From positions 1-47,549 of the forward strand of contig JBPEWV010000007.1 of NCBI GenBank assembly GCA_052032335.1: DNA of 47,549 nucleotides, read 5' to 3'. This DNA comes from Pleionea sp052032335 (lineage in GTDB: Bacteria; Pseudomonadota; Gammaproteobacteria; Enterobacterales; Kangiellaceae). Under the pieces are notes generated by a model. It was not told the DNA's origin and ran no database searches. It worked only from the letters and a program-made list of their open reading frames with translations. Shown here one piece after another: positions 1-9,296 of this stretch (position 1 is the first letter of the stretch; every line of letters begins with the position of its first letter). Position numbers and translations under genes: made by a program.

Positions 1-169
1 CTGGTGTTGCATCAAATGCCAATTCACCGCGTTTTTTTAGCCAATAAGCAATACGGTCTTCATTAATAACGCCAGGATCCGCTTTCGGAGCTTTGAAACT
101 CGAAGATTGAGCAACCATTGACGACATCGCCAACGAAGCTAATAAACTACTAACTACAAATTTATTCAT
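1..169 (-). CDS. Secreted protein, N-terminal fragment (possible M6 immune-inhibitor-A-like peptidase)
   Basis: Only the first 56 or so codons lie in the window; the gene runs off the left edge. The translation starts MNKFVVSSLLASLAMSSMVA, a clear signal peptide (basic start, hydrophobic core, A-Q cleavage region), followed by a mature start with the motif INEDRIAYWLKKRGEL. A short 'NEERI..WL.KRG' segment near the mature N-terminus is what I remember from immune inhibitor A/PrtV-type M6 metallopeptidases, but the catalytic HExxH region lies outside the window, so this assignment is inference. The ATG shares a base with the stop codon of the upstream lipoprotein gene (TAATG), which suggests translational coupling. 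Confidence 0.5.
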   Translation of the reverse strand, partial: MNKFVVSSLLASLAMSSMVAQSSSFKAPKADPGVINEDRIAYWLKKRGELAFDATP

Positions 170-453
170 TACGACTTACCTTTACATTTTGAATACTGTG
201 CGTTTTTATTGCGAATATATTGCTTGATGACCGCTTCTCGCTCTTCTTTACCCATTTCCTCCGTGATTTTTCCTTGCTTAACTAAGATGGGCTCCAGCTT
301 CCAGATATCCTTAACATATGGAGGCGCTGAACAGTTAAGTTGGGGTGGCTTTACATCGGTATCTGAAATTTGTTCGGACTGAATTGATTGACAGGCTGAA
401 ATGAGCATACTGAAGCCTAAAACAGCAACAAAAACTAGTGACGTTACTTTCAT
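169..453 (-). CDS. Small lipoprotein of unknown function
   Basis: The product has 94 residues. It begins with a type II signal peptide: a basic start, a hydrophobic stretch and a lipobox LISAC, with Cys21 as the expected lipidated residue. The mature part is short, charged and Lys/Glu-rich, with two further cysteines (about residues 41 and 90) that could form a disulphide. No known domain is recognised. The residue after Cys21 is Gln, so outer-membrane sorting is the default expectation. The stop codon overlaps the start of the next gene (a secreted protein), so the two are probably co-expressed and may work together, for example as an anchoring or protective partner. That link is inferred from gene order only. 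Confidence 0.65.
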   Translation of the reverse strand: MKVTSLVFVAVLGFSMLISACQSIQSEQISDTDVKPPQLNCSAPPYVKDIWKLEPILVKQGKITEEMGKEEREAVIKQYIRNKNAQYSKCKGKS

Positions 454-1258
454 TGAGACATCTATTTTAAATTGAGATTCTCGGAGTATATCTAATTTCG
501 GTTGAATTTCCTGTTAAATATTGCCTCTTTTTATGTGTTAATTTTCACATCGACAGATTACCAGTAAGCTGAGTCTGCCCCTACGGTCAGCAAGTTTTAT
601 CCCAAAACGAATGAATTTATCAGCTCATGAGCAATAACTGCTTGCCACCCCAATTCACCTAACCCTCTGATTTTCATGTACTAAAATCTAAATCAAAATA
701 GTTTCCAGTTCACCAACTTCTAAAAGCTACCCGCTTAATTCGGTACTCCATTAATACTTCACAACCTGTCAAGAGCTGTAATTGGGCTAGGAGAATAACC
801 ATTTGATTCTTCTACAATATTTATTTTAAAGACACGTTTTTAGCGCACTTTCTAGGTTTCTTGCGTTGACTTTGACGCTCGTAAGGTACAAGAAATAATC
901 ATTCCCGTGAACATACTGCAAATTTGCCATTACGTGCCGTATCAACCACATAAAATAAATTACAGCCAATTGAATGCCCTGTAACGATTAGGATGGAAAT
1001 AATAGAGATGCCAATATAACCAAGTACAATATCGAAAGCACAATCTCCACTACTGTTTAACCCCCTGAAGTTTATCCCCAAAGGTGTAGCGCTCACTCGA
1101 ATAGTAAGTAAGCTATTCGAAAAATTGATTTTTTGTTCCCAATGCAAACTCCGAATTAAACTTGGAACAATTATCAGATGCGTTAGAATGTGAAGCTGCG
1201 GTAAAAAGCGGTGGAAATTGATATAAACCCTTTCAAAATCAATAATTAGAGAATCTTT
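454..1258. other. 805-bp intergenic stretch with no supported gene
   Basis: The region is AT-rich and holds no ORF with a convincing start, ribosome site or family resemblance. A minus-strand ORF at 899-1147 contains a hydrophobic run but needs a TTG start with a badly spaced GGAG, so it is not accepted. The two outer genes point away from each other, so promoters for the lipoprotein gene (minus) and the esterase (plus) must lie here. I see no strong TTGACA/TATAAT pair and no tRNA-like fold. Confidence 0.4.
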
Positions 1259-1927
1259 ATGAGTTTACTACCCCATTTAGAAGTTGAAACCCAATCCTCA
1301 CCGGACGCCTCGGTAATTTGGCTGCATGGCCTGGGGGCCGATGGCAATGATTTTAAGCCCATCGTGCCTGAGTTGCGTTTACCTTCGTCGGCAGCGGTTC
1401 GCTTTATTTTTCCTCATGCGCCGTCAATGCCAGTGACTATCAACAATGGCTTCGTAATGCCAGCCTGGTACGATATTCTGGATATGACCATTGATCGCAA
1501 AGTGGATGAACAACAACTTCGCCGATCATCGGCAGAAATAGTAAAATTCATCGACAATGAAATCGAGCGAGGAATTCCAGCTGAGCGCATCATTATCGCC
1601 GGGTTTTCACAAGGCGGCGCGGTGGCCTTTGAAACGGTGTTATCGTCTTCGAGAAAGCTTGGTGGCTTGCTTGCAATGTCGACTTACTTCGCAACCAAAG
1701 ACAGCATTCAGTTCAGCCAGGAAAATCAACACACACCGATTGCCATTCATCATGGTGTTTACGATCCGGTGGTCCCCGTCGCACTGGGCCAAACCAGTCA
1801 ACAATTGCTGTTGTCCAAAGGCTATGCGGTCGATTATAAAACGTACCCGATGGAACATTCGGTTTGCCCTCAGCAAATTGGTGACATTGCTGCCTGGCTT
1901 AAAACAACTTTGCAACTGGAAAACTGA
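1259..1927 (+). CDS. Alpha/beta-hydrolase carboxylesterase (phospholipase/carboxylesterase family)
   Basis: At 222 residues this has the usual length of the small cytosolic carboxylesterase / acyl-protein thioesterase-like family (EstB, YpfH relatives). An oxyanion-region motif WLHGLGADGNDF sits near residue 22. The nucleophile elbow is GFSQGGAV with Ser117. The likely acid is Asp169 in HGVYDPVVP, and the likely catalytic His200 lies in MEHSVCPQ. Together these give a complete Ser-Asp-His triad with family-typical spacing. It probably hydrolyses short-chain esters in the cytoplasm; the natural substrate cannot be read from sequence. No signal peptide is present. The MFS gene follows 75 nt downstream on the same strand and may be co-transcribed. 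The ATG has only a weak GAGA-type ribosome site. Confidence 0.9.
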   Translation: MSLLPHLEVETQSSPDASVIWLHGLGADGNDFKPIVPELRLPSSAAVRFIFPHAPSMPVTINNGFVMPAWYDILDMTIDRKVDEQQLRRSSAEIVKFIDNEIERGIPAERIIIAGFSQGGAVAFETVLSSSRKLGGLLAMSTYFATKDSIQFSQENQHTPIAIHHGVYDPVVPVALGQTSQQLLLSKGYAVDYKTYPMEHSVCPQQIGDIAAWLKTTLQLEN

Positions 1928-2002
1928 TTCTTTACTCAACACCAATATCTAACCGGGTTGTGCCAACGTACAACCCAACAGGGTAAAAACAAAAGGAATC
2001 CT

Positions 2003-3370
2003 GTGACTCAAGAAAGTTCCGTCTCAGAAAAAGCTTATCAAATGTTGACCAGCGAAGACGATGGTCGACTGTGCCGGGATATTCCGGAAGAATCTTGCAA
2101 CCACCAGCCGAAAAACTTTATCACGCACATCATTGCCTTGAGCATGACAAAAACCAGTGACGGTTTGATTGACCCAAAACTGGTGCTCAGTTGGTTATTG
2201 ACGACATTGGGTGCGTCTTCATTCTGGGTTGGTTTACTGGTTCCCGTAAGAGAAGCAGGCGCCTTGTTGCCACAACTGTTTATTGCTGAGTGGGTCAGGC
2301 GACGTCCGATTAGAAAGTGGGTGTGGGCGGCAGGCTCGTTAGTGCAAGGGTTAAGTGTGTTGGGAATGTTAGCTGCAGCACTCACCTTAAACGGAGAACA
2401 ACTGGGATTCGTGGTAGTTGTTTTGCTCGCCGTTCTCGCGATTGCGCGCAGTTTTTGCTCCGTCAGTTACAAAGATGTTTTAGGCAAGACCGTTTCCAAA
2501 TCAACCCGAGGTACGGCAACGGGCACTGCCGGCTCCATCGCGGCCTCGGGCGTGATACTTTTCGGCTTGCTCCTGGTTTTCTCAATCATTCCTTTGACGG
2601 TATTTGGGATCAGCTGCGCCTTGGCCATTGCAGCAGGCTTCTGGATTGCGGCAGCAAGCATTTTCGGCCAGCTCGCGGAAACATCGGGTGCTACCGAAGG
2701 TGGTGAAAATGCCTCACGAAACTTTCTATCAAGAATTCAGTCGGTTTTAAGTGATCGCCAGTTAATCCGTTTTATCGTAGTTCGGGCACTGCTTATTGCC
2801 ACCGCTTTGGCGCCACCATTTATTTTACTCGCCGGAGGCTCATTTGAGCAGCAGGAAGCCAACGAAACGATTGAATCACTTTTGGGGAATAATTCGCTGC
2901 TCGATTCTCAACTGGGACTGTATATATTGGCATCGTCCTTTGCTGGTTTGTTAAGCAGTTACCTCTGGGGACGCCTTGCGGATAAGTCGAGCAGAAAGGT
3001 TCTAATATTGTCATCGCTGATTGCGGCATGCGGCCTCGCGAGTATCGTTATAGCCAACTATTTTTGTTCCGAATTGCTTAAAACAATCTGGTTTCTTCCC
3101 ATTTCTTTATTTGTTGTGATGCTGGCGTATCAGGGAGTTCGTCTAGGGCGTTCAACACACCTTGTTGACATGACACATCAAGAACAGCGCGCTAATTACA
3201 CAGCGGTATCGAATAGTATTATTGGGGTTTTCTTAATGCTGGGTGGACTGTTTGGTTTAATTGCAGACCAGTGGGGCGTGACACTGGTCCTGATCATTTT
3301 TGTCATCATGTGTTTGCTGGCCTTCTTTTTTGCGTGGGGCTTAAAAGAAGTTCAAAACAATAACTCGTAA
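2003..3370 (+). CDS. Major facilitator superfamily (MFS) permease
   Basis: The protein has 455 residues. I chose the GTG at 2003 because AAAAGGA lies 6-7 nt upstream; a further-upstream TTG at 1958 has no ribosome site. A hydrophilic N-terminus of about 50 residues precedes roughly 12 hydrophobic helices, with a central loop near residues 215-255. The loop between early helices has the positively charged pattern WVRRRPIRKWVW, and a second such loop (WGRLADKSSRKVL) opens the C-terminal half. This is the duplicated MFS loop 2-3 / 8-9 layout. Substrate is unknown. Proximity to the carboxylesterase may indicate a shared transcript but says little about cargo. The long cytosolic N-terminus (residues 1-50) is unusual for a simple MFS carrier. 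Confidence 0.85.
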   Translation: MTQESSVSEKAYQMLTSEDDGRLCRDIPEESCNHQPKNFITHIIALSMTKTSDGLIDPKLVLSWLLTTLGASSFWVGLLVPVREAGALLPQLFIAEWVRRRPIRKWVWAAGSLVQGLSVLGMLAAALTLNGEQLGFVVVVLLAVLAIARSFCSVSYKDVLGKTVSKSTRGTATGTAGSIAASGVILFGLLLVFSIIPLTVFGISCALAIAAGFWIAAASIFGQLAETSGATEGGENASRNFLSRIQSVLSDRQLIRFIVVRALLIATALAPPFILLAGGSFEQQEANETIESLLGNNSLLDSQLGLYILASSFAGLLSSYLWGRLADKSSRKVLILSSLIAACGLASIVIANYFCSELLKTIWFLPISLFVVMLAYQGVRLGRSTHLVDMTHQEQRANYTAVSNSIIGVFLMLGGLFGLIADQWGVTLVLIIFVIMCLLAFFFAWGLKEVQNNNS

Positions 3371-3398
3371 TTAGATAACGCCAGTTATAAATAAACTT

Positions 3399-4790
3399 TT
3401 AATCATCAAACGGCCGAGCCAGTTTTTTCGGATCGAGTAAACTGGCCAGCTCTTCTTCACTTAAATCCGTTTTCTCTTTGGCCACCTCGAACACACTACG
3501 ACCCTCTTTTTGCGCTTGCTTGGCAATTTCGGCCGCTTTTTCGTAGCCTATTCTGGTATTTAATGCCGTTGCTAAAATAGGGTTTTGTCCCAGCAGGCGA
3601 TCCAACTTCTCTTCATTGACGGTGAAATCTTTAAGGGCTTTTTGGGTTAATGCATTAAGTGCATTGCTCATGAGTCGCACCGAGCCAACCGACTTATCGG
3701 CCATCAAAGGCAACATTACATTAAGTTGAAAATTGCCCGACTGATTCGCCACCGTTAAGGTGGTATCGTTACCCAAAACTTCAGCACACATCATGGCCAT
3801 GCTCTCGGCCACTACCGGATTAACCTTTCCCGGCATGATTGAGGACCCTGGTTGTAAAGCTTTCAATTGTATTTCGGATAAACCGGAGTTCGGTCCTGAA
3901 TTCATCCATCGAATGTCATTGGCAATTTTCATCAAACAGGTCGCCAATACTTTTAATTGGCCATGAATTTCAAGCGTCGGATCTTGAGCACTGATTCTTG
4001 ATGCCAGATTGTTGCAAGGTTTAATCGGTAAATGCGTTTGCTCGGCTAACATGTTGGCCACCGTCTCGGGAAACTTTTTATGCCGATTGATGCCGGTTCC
4101 AATAGCCGTGCCTCCCAGCGGAATCTCCGAGAGTCGTCCCAACGAATTGATGATACGTTCACGACACTCATTGATCTGAAAACGCCAAGTTTCAATTTCG
4201 TCGCCCAACGACAAAGGCATCGCATCCATCAGGTGGGTCCTTCCAGTTTTAATAACATCGGCATACTTTTTGGCCAATAAACCAAGATGTTTATCGGTTA
4301 TTTCAAACGCCGGGAGCAATTGTTCAACGATCGCCAACAGAATCGACAATTGCAAACTGGTTGGGATAACATCATTACTGCTCTGGCCATAGTTGACGTG
4401 ATCGTTGGGATGAATCAAATCGTTGTTTTCGCCTTCTTGATTGCATAAATGTGCGATCACCTCATTCATGTTCATATTACTGCTGGTGCCCGACCCGGTT
4501 TGAAACACACTTACCGGAAATGCCTCGAGTCGCAACTGCTCATCGGCCAATACTTTATCGCACGACGAAATAATTCTCTCTGCCTGATTTTCACTAAGAC
4601 AGTCAAGCTGGCTATTAGCTCGCGCTGCCGCCTTTTTAACTTGCGCCAAAGCCACGATAAACTCGTCAGGTAGGCATCTGTCCGAGTAATCGAAATTATC
4701 AATGGCGCGCTGCGTTTGTGCCCCATACAAGGCATCAGCAGGCACTTTTACCTCTCCAAGACTGTCTTTTTCAATGCGCATTTTAGTCAT
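3399..4790 (-). CDS. fumC: Class II fumarate hydratase
   Basis: The enzyme interconverts fumarate and L-malate in the TCA cycle without an iron-sulphur cluster. The product is 463 residues, the normal size for FumC. The fumarase/aspartase signature GSSIMPGKVNP is at about residue 319, and further conserved blocks include TGSGTSSNMNMNEV, DHVNYGQSSNDVIPT and GRTHLMDAMP. The start is ATG at 4790, with CGGAG 7 nt upstream; a TTG directly before it is less likely. The gene is convergent with the MFS permease and divergent from acnA across a 176-bp gap that must hold both promoters. Confidence 0.97.
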   Translation of the reverse strand: MTKMRIEKDSLGEVKVPADALYGAQTQRAIDNFDYSDRCLPDEFIVALAQVKKAAARANSQLDCLSENQAERIISSCDKVLADEQLRLEAFPVSVFQTGSGTSSNMNMNEVIAHLCNQEGENNDLIHPNDHVNYGQSSNDVIPTSLQLSILLAIVEQLLPAFEITDKHLGLLAKKYADVIKTGRTHLMDAMPLSLGDEIETWRFQINECRERIINSLGRLSEIPLGGTAIGTGINRHKKFPETVANMLAEQTHLPIKPCNNLASRISAQDPTLEIHGQLKVLATCLMKIANDIRWMNSGPNSGLSEIQLKALQPGSSIMPGKVNPVVAESMAMMCAEVLGNDTTLTVANQSGNFQLNVMLPLMADKSVGSVRLMSNALNALTQKALKDFTVNEEKLDRLLGQNPILATALNTRIGYEKAAEIAKQAQKEGRSVFEVAKEKTDLSEEELASLLDPKKLARPFDD

Positions 4791-4966
4791 CAAGCCGCTC
4801 CGGAACAGTTGAGAAAAAGAACTAAATTAACTAACCTGATACTGATATATAACAGCGATTGGGTCAAATATTCACAATCGCACAAACAGTAAAGCAACGA
4901 AAAATCAAAGCACGACCGTATCATCGTCAATAACAAAGAATTACTGACAAACCGTAGGAGCTACTA
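4791..4966. promoter_or_regulatory. Shared divergent promoter region between fumC and acnA
   Basis: This 176-bp AT-rich gap separates the start codons of two TCA-cycle genes reading in opposite directions, so it must contain at least the acnA promoter and probably that of fumC. An AT-rich GATATATAAC stretch lies near 4841-4850 and could be part of a -10 element. I cannot identify a convincing -35 partner or a named operator. The call rests on gene layout only. Confidence 0.4.
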
Positions 4967-7699
4967 ATGACGCAGCAATTAAAGGAAGTTACCAAGCTCA
5001 ACATTGGTAATGAGTCCATTAAGATGGTCAGTTTTAACAAAGTTGCCAAAGAATACGATCTCGATCGTCTGCCCTTCTCCATAAAAATTCTTCTGGAAAA
5101 TTTATTACGACACGAATCTGAAACATTCGTCAGTGAAGATGACATCCGACAAGTTGCCAAATGGGAGACCGACAAAGACATCGAGCACGAAATTGCTTTT
5201 GTACCTGCTCGAGTCGTGCTTCAAGATTTTACCGGTGTGCCAGCGATCGTTGATCTTGCTGCCATGCGTAATGCCATGGAACGCCTGAAAGGTGATGCCA
5301 ATAAGATCAACCCGTTTAACCCCGTCGAACTGGTCATCGATCATTCGGTCATGGTGGATCATTTCGCCACGGCAGACGCGTTTGAAAAAAATACCCAAAT
5401 AGAAGTGGAACGCAACAGTGAGCGATATAAGTTTTTAAAATGGGGACAGTCGGCCTTCAGTAATTTCAAAGTCGTTCCGCCCGGTCGTGGCATTGTGCAT
5501 CAGGTAAATTTGGAATACCTGGCGCGATGTGTGTTTAATACTGAGGTCGACGGCGAACAATGGGCGTATCCAGACACGTTGGTCGGCACCGATTCGCACA
5601 CCACCATGATCAATGGATTGGGTATTTTAGGTTGGGGGGTCGGCGGAATCGAAGCCGAAGCGGCCATGCTGGGTCAACCGGTGACCATGCTGATCCCGAA
5701 AGTTGTGGGCTTCAAATTACAAGGAAAACTCAATCCTGGGGTCACTGCCACCGATATGGTGCTAACCATAACCGAACGGCTTCGTGAACACGGAGTGGTC
5801 GGGAAGTTTGTCGAGTTTTACGGTCCGGGCCTGGAGCATCTCAGTACCGCTGATCGAGCGACCATTGCTAATATGGCACCCGAGTATGGCGCAACCTGCG
5901 GTATATTCCCGCTGGATAAAGAAAGCACCCGTTACCTTGAGCTGACTGGCCGCAGCGAATCACAAATCAAGTTGGTCGAGCAGTACGCCCGCGAATTGGG
6001 CATATGGCACGATGGTCAGTCGGCCGATGCGACCTACCACGAAAACATCGAATTCGATTTGTCCAAAGTGGAACCGTCTATTGCCGGTCCCAAACGTCCA
6101 CAAGATAGAATTGCTTTGTCGAACGCTGCCGAAAAATTCAAAGAGTGGATGAGTGAACGCATCAGCGTTGCCGACCCCGACAGCAACACGTTTGCCGACG
6201 AAGGTGGCAGCACTGCCGACGCGGCAGCATCACAATCGCAAAGTGAAGGTGTCGAAGTTGAATTTAAAAACCAAACGTTCGAATTAAAACCGGGTGCCGT
6301 GGTTATCGCGGCGATTACCAGTTGCACCAACACCTCCAATCCTTCGGTGTTAATCGCTGCGGGCCTTATGGCCAAAAAAGCGCGCGAAAAAGGATTGAGC
6401 ACCAAACCATGGGTAAAGACTTCATTGGCTCCTGGCTCGCAAGTGGTTACCGAATACTTGAAAAACGCCGGGTTGATGGACGATCTCGATGCGCTGGGCT
6501 TTAATCTGGTCGGTTACGGTTGCACCACCTGTATTGGTAACTCCGGCCCGTTGCCCGATCCGATTCAAGAAGGCATCCGACTGGGGAAATTACCGGTATG
6601 CTCGGTCTTATCGGGCAATCGAAATTTCGAAGGCCGAATCCACTCCGATATTGCCGCTAACTACCTTGCTTCTCCGCCTCTGGTCGTCGCCTATGCCTTG
6701 GCTGGCAACATGCACATCGATATTACCAAAGAGCCGTTAGGCAACGATAAAGACGGCAACCCGGTCTATATGAAAGATCTGTGGCCAGAAGATTCAGAAA
6801 TCAAAAAGATCGCTGACGAATTTGTTTCGCAAAATCTTTTCAGCGAGAAATACGCCGATATTTTCAAGGGCAATAAGGTTTGGGATGATCTTTCCGTCTC
6901 AGATAAAACCATTTACGACTGGCCCGACTCCAGCTACATCAAACAACCTCCATTTTTCACAGAAATGGACAAATCCACCCCCGATGTCAAAGCGATTGAC
7001 AACGCGCGCTGTCTGGTCAAGGTTGGCGACAGTATTACCACCGATCACATTTCTCCGGCCGGCGCCATTGCTGAGTCGAGCCCTGCAAGTGACTATTTAA
7101 AATCGTTGGGTATTAAAGTAAAAGATTTTAACTCGTACGGATCGCGCCGTGGTAATCACGAAGTCATGATGCGCGGTACCTTTGCCAACGTTCGACTGAA
7201 AAATTTACTTGCGCCGGGCACCGAAGGCAGCCACACAACCCACTATCCGTCCGGCGAGCAAATGTCGATTTATGACGCTGCGCAGAAGTACCAAAACGAT
7301 GATGTCCCCAGTGTGGTCATCGCCGGTAAAGAGTACGGCACTGGCTCAAGTCGTGACTGGGCAGCCAAAGGGCCTGCCCTACTCGGGATCAAAGCGGTCA
7401 TGGCGCAGAGCTACGAGCGCATTCACCGTTCGAACTTGATCGGCATGGGCATTTTACCGTTACAGTTCAAGTCTGGCGAAAGTGCCGATACTTTCGATTT
7501 GAAAGGTGACGAAATATTCTCGATTCCTGCGGTAAACGCTAAAGATCGATTGGTCACCGTGACCGTCAGCGATCAAGACGGCAACAACGAAAAGCAGATC
7601 GAAATGACAGTACGCATCGACACGGAAAACGAGTATCAATACTTCGCCAATGGCGGCATTCTGCATTTCGTCATCCGCAAGTTACTGAATCAGTCATAA
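4967..7699 (+). CDS. acnA: Aconitate hydratase, AcnA type
   Basis: The enzyme isomerises citrate to isocitrate in the TCA cycle using a [4Fe-4S] cluster. At 910 residues it has the length of AcnA/IRP-type aconitases. The three cluster ligands are visible: Cys453 in the TSCTNTSNPSV block, and Cys519 and Cys522 in GYGCTTCIGNSGPL. The substrate-binding DSHTTMINGLG block and the swivelling C-terminal domain with YGTGSSRDWAAKGP are also present. The ATG has GGAG 6 nt upstream. The gene is divergent from fumC. AcnA and FumC are, in enterobacteria, the more stress-stable aconitase and fumarase isozymes, so co-location may reflect shared control under oxidative or iron stress; that is inference. Confidence 0.97.
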   Translation: MTQQLKEVTKLNIGNESIKMVSFNKVAKEYDLDRLPFSIKILLENLLRHESETFVSEDDIRQVAKWETDKDIEHEIAFVPARVVLQDFTGVPAIVDLAAMRNAMERLKGDANKINPFNPVELVIDHSVMVDHFATADAFEKNTQIEVERNSERYKFLKWGQSAFSNFKVVPPGRGIVHQVNLEYLARCVFNTEVDGEQWAYPDTLVGTDSHTTMINGLGILGWGVGGIEAEAAMLGQPVTMLIPKVVGFKLQGKLNPGVTATDMVLTITERLREHGVVGKFVEFYGPGLEHLSTADRATIANMAPEYGATCGIFPLDKESTRYLELTGRSESQIKLVEQYARELGIWHDGQSADATYHENIEFDLSKVEPSIAGPKRPQDRIALSNAAEKFKEWMSERISVADPDSNTFADEGGSTADAAASQSQSEGVEVEFKNQTFELKPGAVVIAAITSCTNTSNPSVLIAAGLMAKKAREKGLSTKPWVKTSLAPGSQVVTEYLKNAGLMDDLDALGFNLVGYGCTTCIGNSGPLPDPIQEGIRLGKLPVCSVLSGNRNFEGRIHSDIAANYLASPPLVVAYALAGNMHIDITKEPLGNDKDGNPVYMKDLWPEDSEIKKIADEFVSQNLFSEKYADIFKGNKVWDDLSVSDKTIYDWPDSSYIKQPPFFTEMDKSTPDVKAIDNARCLVKVGDSITTDHISPAGAIAESSPASDYLKSLGIKVKDFNSYGSRRGNHEVMMRGTFANVRLKNLLAPGTEGSHTTHYPSGEQMSIYDAAQKYQNDDVPSVVIAGKEYGTGSSRDWAAKGPALLGIKAVMAQSYERIHRSNLIGMGILPLQFKSGESADTFDLKGDEIFSIPAVNAKDRLVTVTVSDQDGNNEKQIEMTVRIDTENEYQYFANGGILHFVIRKLLNQS

Positions 7700-7739
7700 A
7701 CAGGTAAACTGCCGTTAAATTTTTACGAAGTAAACGTTT

Positions 7740-9275
7740 ATGACTGAAAATACCGAAACCCGCCTGAACCTCCGGGTGATTACCCCGGAGGATTATCCTG
7801 CTCTTGCAGCAATTATGGATACCGTATATCCCGATATTGGAGGTGCCTGGCCTAAAGCCACCATACAGGCACTGATCAACGCGTTTCCCGATGGCCAAAT
7901 CTGCATTGAAGACAACGGTAAACTGGTCGCTGCAGCGCTGACCATCAAAGTCAATTACAACCGGTATTCCTCAAGGCATACTTACAAAGACATCATCAGT
8001 GACAAAGAAATTGCCAAACACGATGATCGCGGTGACGCGCTTTATGGATTGGACGTATTTGTCCATCCTGAATATCGAGGCTTACGCCTGGGTCGTCGTC
8101 TGTATGAAGCGCGCCGTGAGTTATGCCGAGCGCTCAATTTAAAAGCCATACTGGCAGGCGGACGTATTCCCGGTTACCGCAACTACGCTGAGGAGTTGAG
8201 TGTCGAAGAATACATCGATCAGGTTACTCGAAAAGAGTTGTACGATCCCATTCTGTCGTTTCAATTAGCCAATGATTTCGATATCAAACGCTTATTGCAC
8301 AAATATTTACCCGAGGACAAAAAGTCACGTGGCTTTGCAACCCTGCTGGAGTGGGACAATATCTTTTTTGACGAAGATACCGACTCGGTTCACAGTGCGG
8401 AAAAATCGATCGTCCGGATAGGCGTTGCCCAATGGCAAATGCGGACCGTTCGTTCGCTTGAAGATCTGTTAAACCAAACGGAATTTTTTGTCTCGTCCCT
8501 GTCAGATTACCAATCAGACTTTGCATTGTTTCCCGAGTTTTTTAGTGCCCCATTAATGGGACTGGCACCCGAAAAAACGCCAGTTGAAGCGGTTCGATTT
8601 TTATCCGAGTTTACCGAAGAAATTAAAAATCGAATGTCGCAAATGGCGGTAACTTACAACATCAATATAATCGCCGGCAGTATGCCGGTAGAAGAAGACA
8701 ATCGCCTTTATAACGTGTCTTACCTTTGTCATCGCGATGGCAAAATAGATGAGCAATTTAAAATACACATCACCCCCCATGAAAAACGCGACTGGGTGCT
8801 CGATGGCGGCGATAGTATTCAGGTCTTTGAAACCGATGCAGGTCGCGTCGGTATTCTTATTTGTTACGACTCAGAATTCCCCGAGTTGGCCAGAAAACTG
8901 GCCGAAGAAAACGTACAGATCCTCTTTGTCCCCTTTTGGGTTGATACGAAAAACGGCTACCTCAGGGTACGACTGTGTTCTCAGGCGCGCGCCATCGAAA
9001 ACGAATGCTACGTTGCCATAGCAGGAAGCGTTGGAAATCTTCCGCGGGTGGATAACGTTAATATACAGTACGCTCAGTCAGCGGTTTTCTCACCTTCGGA
9101 TGTTTACTTCCCGCATGATGCGACCATCACCGAAGCGACGGCCAATGCCGAAATGATGATTTATGCAGACGTCGATCTGGATAAACTAAAACTGCTGAAT
9201 ACAGAAGGATCGGTCAACAACCTAAAAGACCGGCGACTCGATCTCTACCGTGTTAATTTTAAAAAGAAAGACTGA
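7740..9275 (+). CDS. GNAT acetyltransferase / carbon-nitrogen hydrolase fusion protein
   Basis: The protein is 511 residues with two domains. Residues about 8-200 form a GNAT N-acetyltransferase, with the acetyl-CoA loop region around VHPEYRGLRLGRRLYEARR. Residues about 225-500 form a nitrilase-superfamily amidohydrolase whose catalytic triad can be placed: Glu near 265 (LFPEFFSAP), Lys near 340 (FKIHITPHE) and Cys near 375 (GILICYDSEFPE). This fusion is a known, widespread two-domain protein of unsettled substrate, and a deamidation/acetylation role on small amines or peptides is plausible. It follows acnA by 40 nt on the same strand. The ribosome site is weak. It converges on the sensor kinase gene with only 21 nt between stops. 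Confidence 0.92.
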   Translation: MTENTETRLNLRVITPEDYPALAAIMDTVYPDIGGAWPKATIQALINAFPDGQICIEDNGKLVAAALTIKVNYNRYSSRHTYKDIISDKEIAKHDDRGDALYGLDVFVHPEYRGLRLGRRLYEARRELCRALNLKAILAGGRIPGYRNYAEELSVEEYIDQVTRKELYDPILSFQLANDFDIKRLLHKYLPEDKKSRGFATLLEWDNIFFDEDTDSVHSAEKSIVRIGVAQWQMRTVRSLEDLLNQTEFFVSSLSDYQSDFALFPEFFSAPLMGLAPEKTPVEAVRFLSEFTEEIKNRMSQMAVTYNINIIAGSMPVEEDNRLYNVSYLCHRDGKIDEQFKIHITPHEKRDWVLDGGDSIQVFETDAGRVGILICYDSEFPELARKLAEENVQILFVPFWVDTKNGYLRVRLCSQARAIENECYVAIAGSVGNLPRVDNVNIQYAQSAVFSPSDVYFPHDATITEATANAEMMIYADVDLDKLKLLNTEGSVNNLKDRRLDLYRVNFKKKD

Positions 9276-9296
9276 GTTTGTTCATGCATCGTGCAA

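Noticed and set aside
899..1147. 82-codon minus-strand ORF with one hydrophobic run
   Set aside because: It needs a TTG start with badly spaced GGAG, has no family resemblance, and lies in an AT-rich gap; listed only as part of the intergenic stretch.
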